Shown here piece by piece: positions 15,552 to 20,604 of a DNA stretch of 20,604 nt (positions are counted from its first letter, which is position 1; each line of letters starts with the position of its first letter). Below the pieces are notes generated by a model. That model did not search any database and was not told the DNA's origin. It saw only the letters and a list, made by a program, of their open reading frames with translations. Both the position numbers and the translations under genes were made by a program. The stretch is taken from assembly GCA_949282835.1 (NCBI GenBank), contig CASDQU010000028.1:1-20604 (forward strand). The letters are read 5' to 3'. The stretch is from an uncultured Bacillota bacterium (GTDB lineage Bacteria > Bacillota > Clostridia > Christensenellales > UBA1242).

Positions 15552-18486
15552 AGATATCTCCAAATATCGCATAAAATTCATCAATAGTTATATATACAGA
15601 GCGCTGTTTAGAGCCTTCAGCACTTGAAATATAACCTCGCTCTTCCATTTGGTCTACTATTCGTGCCGCTCTAGGATAGCCAATGGAGAGTTTTCTTTGT
15701 ACCATTGTAGTGGAAGCCACACCATTATCAATGCAAATTTTAAGTGCTTGAGGCAAAAGTGGGTCAACACCGTTATTTTCTCCCCCGCCACCATTATTTG
15801 ACTTGTTTGGATTATTAATAGCATTATTGGCTTCTTCATCAAATATTTCTTCGTTATTTGCCGTTATAAATGATACGATATCCTTTGTCTCTGGAGTATC
15901 GATAAAACAGCCTTGAAGTCTTTGAGGCTCAGAGTCGGCTGGCTTATAGAGCATATCGCCATTTCCAAGTAGTTTTTCTGCCCCTGTCGCACCCATAATA
16001 ACTTCACTATCAACTCTGCTTGCCACTTTAAAGGCAATTCTTGCAGGTAAATTTGCTTTTAATGTGCCTGTTACAACATCGGTAGAAGGTCTTTGTGTGG
16101 CTAAAATTAAATGTATTCCAGCCGCTCTCGCCTTCCCTGCCAGTCTTCTAATTTTATCTTCAATCTCATTCTTGGCAACAGCCATAAAATCTGCAAATTC
16201 ATCAAAGATAATAACTATATATGGCATTTTTTTAACTTTATATTGCAGTACTTTATCAAGTTTATTATATTCTATTATATTTCTAACGCGCTCTTCTGAT
16301 ATGAGCTTAAATCGCCTTTCCATCTCATCGACAGCCCACTGAAGTGCATTGACAGCCTTAGTTGGGTCGGTAATTACTCGTGGTACAACAAGATGAGGAA
16401 GCCCTTCATACATTGAAAGTTCGACTTGTTTTGGGTCTATTAAAATAAACTTTACTTCATCTGGTGAGGCTTTGTAAAGTATTGATGTTATAATTACATT
16501 TAAACATACACTCTTACCTGAACCAGTTGTACCAGCAACAAGAAGATGAGGCATCTTTTGCAAGTTGCATATTCTCACATTACCAGTTATATCCTTTCCT
16601 AGCGCAAAAGTTAAAGGAGAAGGACTAAGCGAAAATTCTTTTGACTGAAGGACATCTTTAATACTTACAGTCGCCACCTTGTTATTAGGAACTTCAATTC
16701 CCACAATACTTCGCCCAGGAATTGGCGCTTCAATACGAATTTGACCTTTCGCTGATAAAGCATATGCTATATCTGCATCAAGTGAAAGTATTCTCTTTAC
16801 AGAAATACCTTCAGGCATTTCAATCTCATATCTTGTAACTGTTGGACCTATTACTACATTTTGAACTTTTGCAGGAACACCAAAGTTTTCAAGTGCATTT
16901 TCAAGAGCAACTCGCTTGAGTGGCACTTCATCATTAAATAATGAAAGGTCGTCTGATTTTGTAGTAATCAAATCTAATGATGGTCGTGTATATTTGTATG
17001 GTTTGATATTCTCTGTGGTTTTATCATCGTCAAGCTGTACAAATCTTTTCCTCTTGGCGATTTCGTCATTAGGTCTAAATCTATTTTCTGTCGGCTGTGA
17101 AGAAGCCTCATTTTGTTGAATAGAAAGATGACGGTCTCTATCTAAATTTAAAGCCCTGCTCCTATCTATATCTTGGCTAAATTTCCTATCACGCTCAAAG
17201 GATGTGTTATCATAAGTTTCCTCTTTAGGCTCTTCAAATGTGAAGTCGCTATCTTCCTCTTCAATATTAGGTTCTTCTTGTTTATCTTCGCTATGGTCGT
17301 CTTGCTCTACACTGCTAAAATCAATATATTCACTCTCTTCAGTTGACTGGCGTTCAAGTTTCTCTTGCATGGCAACTTGACGAATTATCTCTTCAGCCTC
17401 ATTTGTTATTTCTTCTGGCTTAATAGTTGTCAAATTGCCTCTTGATGGTTCTTCTTCTGTGAAGTCATAATTTTCTTCTTGCAAATAGGAATTAGGTTGC
17501 AGCGAAGAGGAAGATTTTAACTTGTCAAGATTGTTATTTATCTCACTCGTAGAGAGATTATTATAGCTTTGCTCAAAAGTATTTTGCCTTGCCACGCTCT
17601 TTGGCTTTGATTGCATAAATTTTTCCATATCAACTTTTGGCGGAGATAAAAGATATTCTCTTATAGTCATGCCTTGCGGCAATTTGCTGTTTGTTTGGTC
17701 TTGTGGCAAAATTAAATTTTCTTGTGCTGAGTTTTTTACCTCGCGCGATGAATTTTCTCCTACAAAAGATTTATAGTTGCCAGCAAGTCCTAATTTTTCA
17801 CGCGCGCTAAGCTCTCTTTTCTCTTGCTCTTTTAAATTCCCCTCTAGCATAACATTGACCGTCTCTTTATCGGTGGTTTTTTCTTGTGTCTTTTTTGTAA
17901 ATCTTGGACTTAGCCTAGAATTATCATCTTCTTTCTCTTTTATTTGCAGCTTGATAGGTTTTTGTGCGTTTATTGTTTTTCTCACAGATAAAACAGCCTC
18001 TATAAAGAAAGCTAGTGAGGTGATAAATCCAATCGATAAAATTATATATGTGGCAGCAAGCCCCATGAGATAGGCAAAACTTGCCGGAAGAAAACCTATA
18101 AACATTCCACCAGCAGTGAATTGTTTGCTATAATTTAAAGCAATATATTCTCCATAGGTATGGCCATTTGGATTGCCTATTATTATTAGCTGTATAATTG
18201 CCAAAAAGAAATATAAACTCAAAGTCAAAAATATAGCATAAGATTTTGGCATGACATATTTTTTATTATTAAGTAAGGCTAGCGAAATTAAAAGTCCAAG
18301 CACACACAGAGGATAGACAAAAACGCCCAAAATCCCCAAGAAAAAATATTGAAGGTCAGGCACTAAGCTTGTAACAGAAAATAAAAATACTAGAGTAGAA
18401 AAAATAAGCAAAGTCCAGCCTAAAATAAATTTTATATTACCATTTGATTTTTTCTTGTTTTTATTGTTTACTTGAAAAGTAGCCAT
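15544..18486 (-). CDS. ftsK: DNA translocase FtsK/SpoIIIE
   Basis: This membrane-anchored hexameric motor pumps chromosomal DNA across the division or sporulation septum. The start at 18486 has an AAAGGG site and yields 980 residues; an upstream in-frame ATG at 18531 would extend into the promoter region. Four membrane segments occupy about residues 18-38, 43-75, 83-103 and 120-165. A long acidic, Gln/Ser/Glu-rich linker follows (about 180-500). The motor has Walker A GTTGSGKS (about 651) and Walker B IIFDEFADF (about 755), plus ARAAGIHLILATQRPS. The C-terminal gamma winged helix (QRKLSIGYPRAARIVDQMEERG) reads KOPS/SRS orientation sites. The usual S-R-T-I-L-D-x-G-G-A-E-K-L-L reads S-E-V-I-M-G-A-T-G-A-E-K-L-L. 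Sequence alone does not separate an FtsK from a SpoIIIE role. Confidence 0.95.
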   Translation of the reverse strand: MATFQVNNKNKKKSNGNIKFILGWTLLIFSTLVFLFSVTSLVPDLQYFFLGILGVFVYPLCVLGLLISLALLNNKKYVMPKSYAIFLTLSLYFFLAIIQLIIIGNPNGHTYGEYIALNYSKQFTAGGMFIGFLPASFAYLMGLAATYIILSIGFITSLAFFIEAVLSVRKTINAQKPIKLQIKEKEDDNSRLSPRFTKKTQEKTTDKETVNVMLEGNLKEQEKRELSAREKLGLAGNYKSFVGENSSREVKNSAQENLILPQDQTNSKLPQGMTIREYLLSPPKVDMEKFMQSKPKSVARQNTFEQSYNNLSTSEINNNLDKLKSSSSLQPNSYLQEENYDFTEEEPSRGNLTTIKPEEITNEAEEIIRQVAMQEKLERQSTEESEYIDFSSVEQDDHSEDKQEEPNIEEEDSDFTFEEPKEETYDNTSFERDRKFSQDIDRSRALNLDRDRHLSIQQNEASSQPTENRFRPNDEIAKRKRFVQLDDDKTTENIKPYKYTRPSLDLITTKSDDLSLFNDEVPLKRVALENALENFGVPAKVQNVVIGPTVTRYEIEMPEGISVKRILSLDADIAYALSAKGQIRIEAPIPGRSIVGIEVPNNKVATVSIKDVLQSKEFSLSPSPLTFALGKDITGNVRICNLQKMPHLLVAGTTGSGKSVCLNVIITSILYKASPDEVKFILIDPKQVELSMYEGLPHLVVPRVITDPTKAVNALQWAVDEMERRFKLISEERVRNIIEYNKLDKVLQYKVKKMPYIVIIFDEFADFMAVAKNEIEDKIRRLAGKARAAGIHLILATQRPSTDVVTGTLKANLPARIAFKVASRVDSEVIMGATGAEKLLGNGDMLYKPADSEPQRLQGCFIDTPETKDIVSFITANNEEIFDEEANNAINNPNKSNNGGGGENNGVDPLLPQALKICIDNGVASTTMVQRKLSIGYPRAARIVDQMEERGYISSAEGSKQRSVYITIDEFYAIFGDIYD

Positions 18487-18519
18487 ATTTTCCCTTTTTA
18501 CAATTCTAATTCTCTTATA

Positions 18520-18548
18520 ACTATAGCACAATTAAAAAATATTCTCAA
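18520..18548 (-). promoter_or_regulatory. Promoter of the ftsK-rimO-pgsA cluster
   Basis: On the minus strand, TTGAGA (18543-18548) and TATAGT (18520-18525) are spaced 17 bp, and an extended TGC precedes the -10. They lie 34 bp upstream of the ftsK start codon, so the leader is short. The -35 hexamer falls inside one arm of the terminator hairpin of the preceding deacetylase gene. Confidence 0.55.
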
Positions 18549-18578
18549 CTATCAGCTTAAATTTTTGAGAATATTTTT
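18535..18578. terminator. Terminator of the deacetylase-like gene
   Basis: A perfect 14-bp stem (18535-18548 with 18565-18578) encloses a 16-nt loop; the core is ATATTCTCAA / TTGAGAATAT. On the minus strand the 3' arm runs into TTTTTTAATT. It lies 30 bp past the stop codon of the deacetylase-like gene and separates it from ftsK. Confidence 0.65.
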
Positions 18579-18608
18579 GTAATATTATTGTTTTTTTTGT
18601 TTATTAAG

Positions 18609-19331
18609 TTAAATGCCTATTGTTTGACTAACTGTAGTTAGATTAAAACCTTTAGCTTGTAAATGTTCAATTATTCGCGGCAAAGCCTCAACTGTACTTT
18701 GCGTTGGGTGCATTAAAATAAGGTCGCCGCCACCGGCATTTTTTATTGCTCTATTATAAATCAAATTCGCGTCATGATCGCGCCAATCTATGGTATCGCG
18801 CGTCCACATTATTGTCTTATAGCCAAGTGAATTTGCGCAAGATACCGTCAATTTATCGTATGCTCCGCTAGGTGGCGCAAACAACTCCATTTCAACTCCA
18901 AGAAGCTCTTTGATAATGGTGTGAGTTGTGGAAATTTCATTCAAGTTTCCCTCTTCGTCAAGTTTGTCGTGGTCTTTATGATGATATCCATGATTGGCTA
19001 GCTCATGCCCTTTTTGATGTATTTTTATTAGATAATCTTCATTGAGCATTGCCCATGTACCACCTATAAAAAATGTGGTCTTAACATTGTAATTATCTAA
19101 TATTTCCAGCATATCATCTAAATACTCTGTTCCCCAGTAAACATTGATCATAAGAGATATATTTTTACTACTTTTATCGCCATTATAATAGACGCCGCTT
19201 ATCGCCGAAGTTGGAATTGTGTTTATTCCTGCAATTACCGCAAAAACTGCTATCACCCCCACAATTAAGCATATGCAAAGGTTGACAGCCCATTTATGAA
19301 CCTTTATAACACCAAAATGAATTCGTCTCAT
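18609..19331 (-). CDS. Membrane-anchored polysaccharide deacetylase (NodB fold), sporulation-type, motif 1 changed
   Basis: The 240-residue protein has an N-terminal membrane anchor (residues 14-36) and a NodB-type domain placed outside the membrane. Active enzymes of the family remove acetyl groups from peptidoglycan or chitin-like sugars. Conserved here are the metal histidines in NHGYHH (H114, H118), the TTFFIGG strand, DTIDW (D179, D182) and LILMHPT (H208). Motif 1, normally T-F-D-D-G, reads M-I-N-V-Y-W-G (61-67), so the catalytic and metal aspartates are absent. The R-P-P-x-G motif reads A-P-P-S-G. A similar N-V-x-W-G version occurs, as I recall it, in sporulation-linked relatives of PdaB/YlxY, so this may be a non-catalytic or altered subfamily member. 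No Shine-Dalgarno site precedes the ATG. It is monocistronic, between two terminators. Confidence 0.85.
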   Translation of the reverse strand: MRRIHFGVIKVHKWAVNLCICLIVGVIAVFAVIAGINTIPTSAISGVYYNGDKSSKNISLMINVYWGTEYLDDMLEILDNYNVKTTFFIGGTWAMLNEDYLIKIHQKGHELANHGYHHKDHDKLDEEGNLNEISTTHTIIKELLGVEMELFAPPSGAYDKLTVSCANSLGYKTIMWTRDTIDWRDHDANLIYNRAIKNAGGGDLILMHPTQSTVEALPRIIEHLQAKGFNLTTVSQTIGI

Positions 19332-19336
19332 AGCAC

Positions 19337-19366
19337 ATAATATGATTTAAGTTTGATATTTATGAC
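19337..19366 (-). promoter_or_regulatory. Possible sporulation (SigE-like) promoter of the deacetylase-like gene
   Basis: On the minus strand, GTCATAA (19360-19366) followed after 15 bp by CATATTAT (19337-19344) resembles the SigE pattern of B. subtilis (-35 like GTCATATT, -10 like CATACAAT). The -10 ends only 5 nt before the start codon, so the transcript would begin at or next to the ATG and be leaderless; this fits the lack of a ribosome site. A 15-bp palindrome, ACATTTATTAAATGT (19365-19379), abuts the -35. The match is partial and the DNA AT-rich, so chance is possible. Confidence 0.3.
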
Positions 19367-19440
19367 ATTTATTAAATGTGGCTTACAAAAATTATGCAAC
19401 GCAAAATTGTGAATTTAATCGGTAAAGATATTATGAGAAT

Positions 19441-19489
19441 AAAAAAACATAGCTAAGTTGCAGGCTATGTATGCCTGCCTATGGCAGGC
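19441..19489 (-). terminator. Terminator of the collagen-like gene, with a second GC-rich hairpin
   Basis: On the minus strand, after the collagen-like gene, two hairpins follow each other. GCCTGCC/GGCAGGC (19473-19479 with 19483-19489) has a 3-nt loop. ACATAGC/GCTATGT (19447-19453 with 19464-19470) runs directly into TTTTTTT (19441-19447). The second is a classical rho-independent terminator. The first is stronger in GC than anything around it but has no T-run on this strand; on the plus strand it is followed by TTTT. Confidence 0.7.
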
Positions 19490-19519
19490 TTTTAAATTGA
19501 TTGAGTAACACTCTTACAA

Positions 19520-20423
19520 TTATTCAAAATATAGTTTTCTAATTTGGAAAACTAAATGTCCGCAGATAGAACCTACAGTGCCATTTTCATTCTTTATCTT
19601 TAAAGTGTCACCAGCATTAAATTGAAAAACTTGTTGTGCCACTAAAATAGCATATTTGCTATTAGGAATTAGACACTGACAATCTTGTTGTGCATCACCA
19701 TTCACTTGAAGCACAACCCCGCCATACAAAGTAGAGCCTAAAGTAGTTGTATCACAAGTTGTAGTCATAAAAATTTCATAATAACCACCCTCTTGAATGG
19801 TGATTGTATCATTATCAAAAACTAAGCATTCAGTACTATCTGGCGCTTTTAAAATAGTTTGAGGATTGTTAAAAAATGCCCCCGTATTACCATCATAGCG
19901 CATGGAATATAAAGCTTCTACTGAAGCAGGACCAGTTGCACCTGTCGCGCCAGTCGCACCCATTACACCTTGTGGACCTTGTGGGCCTTGCTCGCCTTGT
20001 GAGCCTCTTTCGCCTTGTGGCCCAGTAGCTCCTGTTGCACCTCTTGCACCTTGAGGTCCTGTCGCGCCAGTCACGCCTTGGTCGCCTTTTTCGCCTTGGT
20101 CGCCCTTGTCACCTTGGTCTCCTTTGTCACCCTTCTCGCCTTTCTCGCCAGGTTGACCTGAAATGGCTGGCAGAACAAAATCAAATACATGATTTCGCTC
20201 TGGAGACCTATCTACAATTTTTGCGTCTTCTAATTTATCGCAAAATGAAAGCGCGCCAAGTGATAAAGTATCGGCAACACCGTCAGCTCCAGTTGCGCCT
20301 TTGTGCCTGTATTTCCAGTTGCGCCTTTGCGCCTGTATTTCCAGTTGAGCCTGTTGCGCCTGTTGCGCCTCTTGGCCCAATTATTATTGTAGGAATATTA
20401 CCACAACGATTAAAACAAAACAT
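19520..20423 (-). CDS. Collagen-like surface protein with C1q/BclA-type C-terminal domain; 5' end frameshifted by tandem repeats
   Basis: The ATG at 20423 has a near-perfect AAAGGAGGT site and begins MFCFNRCGNIPTIIIGPRGATG, a beginning I recall from Firmicutes collagen-like proteins. That frame ends after 46 residues because two 26-bp repeats (20300-20351) each shift it by one base. Beyond them the frame is open to 19520 with GATGADG, a 40-residue break, then 26 uninterrupted Gly-x-y triplets (GQP to GPA), and a C-terminal domain of about 135 residues. That domain is beta-rich and contains I-T-I-Q-E-G-G-Y-Y-E-I, resembling the C1q/TNF-like trimerising heads of exosporium BclA proteins. Such proteins form trimeric filaments on spores or cell surfaces. 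As written, the full protein cannot be made without frame correction: phase-variable, decaying, or an assembly error. Confidence 0.75.
20288..20351 (-). repeat. 26-bp tandem repeat at the start of the collagen-like gene
   Basis: Two complete 26-bp copies, 20300-20325 and 20326-20351, differ at two positions, and a 12-bp partial third copy lies at 20288-20299. On the coding strand each unit reads GGCnCAACTGGAAATACAGG plus six bases, nCnCAAA-like at its end. The unit length is not a multiple of three. One extra A per unit would give a 27-bp unit coding for G-A-T-G-N-T-G-T-K, so each copy seems to lack one base of an A-run. Confidence 0.8.
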
Positions 20424-20604
20424 AATTTACCTCCTTTATATTTTGTTCCAATATCATTGTATAAACTAATAAAAAGAATGTTAAAAAATAAATTAAATTA
20501 TTGTGGCATATTTAAAATTGTCTTTTCAAAATCAATCTGTCATTGTAATTTAAATTATATAATAATGTTGACTTTTATAGCAAAATAGTTTAAATTATTT
20601 ATAC
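20424..20604. promoter_or_regulatory. AT-rich upstream region of the collagen-like gene with a candidate promoter
   Basis: No gene is visible. On the minus strand, TTGCTA (20578-20583) and a consensus TATAAT (20554-20559), 18 bp apart, could drive the collagen-like gene with a leader of about 120 nt. On the plus strand, TTGACT (20568-20573) with TAAATT (20591-20596), spaced 17 bp, could be a promoter pointing out of the window to the right. Both are weak calls in very AT-rich DNA. Confidence 0.3.

Noticed and set aside
18487..18531. N-terminal extension of ftsK from an ATG at 18531
   Set aside because: It would cover the probable promoter and lacks a ribosome site; 18486 has an AAAGGG site and a normal FtsK beginning.
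20300..20351. CRISPR-like repeat
   Set aside because: The copies are directly adjacent with no spacers and lie inside a collagen-coding region.
19520..20380. Collagen-like protein starting at a TTG at 20380 with a Gln/Ala-rich N-terminus
   Set aside because: That beginning is collagen-coding sequence read out of frame, has no ribosome site, and ignores the strong site and ATG at 20423.

Overview
The window is low-GC DNA from a Firmicutes genome, most likely an uncultured Clostridia-type bacterium. The evidence is AT-rich codon use, Shine-Dalgarno sites of the GGAGG type, and conserved Firmicutes gene order (miaB-mutS-mutL-miaA-ynbB and ftsK-rimO-pgsA-cinA-recA). Several genes are of types linked to sporulation or the spore surface: a SpoIIM-like membrane protein, a sporulation-type polysaccharide deacetylase relative, an FtsK/SpoIIIE translocase and a collagen-like protein. 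Nearly everything is on the minus strand; the one plus-strand gene is a class A penicillin-binding protein. I see no tRNA, rRNA, CRISPR array or intact mobile element.

Reading leftward from the right end: a collagen-like surface protein gene (19520-20423) has a 5' part disrupted by 26-bp tandem repeats that shift the frame. A polysaccharide-deacetylase-fold membrane protein follows, then a cluster of ftsK/spoIIIE, rimO, pgsA, a degenerate cinA-like gene and recA. recA faces the PBP gene across a perfect 17-bp stem terminator. Beyond the PBP gene and divergent from it lies a tight five-gene operon, miaB-mutS-mutL-miaA-ynbB, in which every junction overlaps. After a 280-bp spacer holding a small repeat element comes a spoIIM-like gene. 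The first 15 codons of a secreted or membrane protein run off the left edge.

Functionally the window combines DNA maintenance (mismatch repair by MutS/MutL, recombination by RecA, chromosome translocation by FtsK/SpoIIIE), tRNA and ribosome modification (MiaA and MiaB on A37 of tRNA, RimO on ribosomal protein S12) and envelope building (PgsA, PBP1A).

The observations most worth a second look are: a reading frame in the cinA position that keeps the CinA layout but has lost its hallmark residues; the collagen-like gene whose 26-bp repeat could act as a three-state frame switch; a MiaB that ends before the TRAM domain; a deacetylase relative lacking motif-1 aspartates; and a 113-bp repeat-bearing element that looks like a transposon remnant. 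None of these is proven to be a new system; the first two are the strongest leads.
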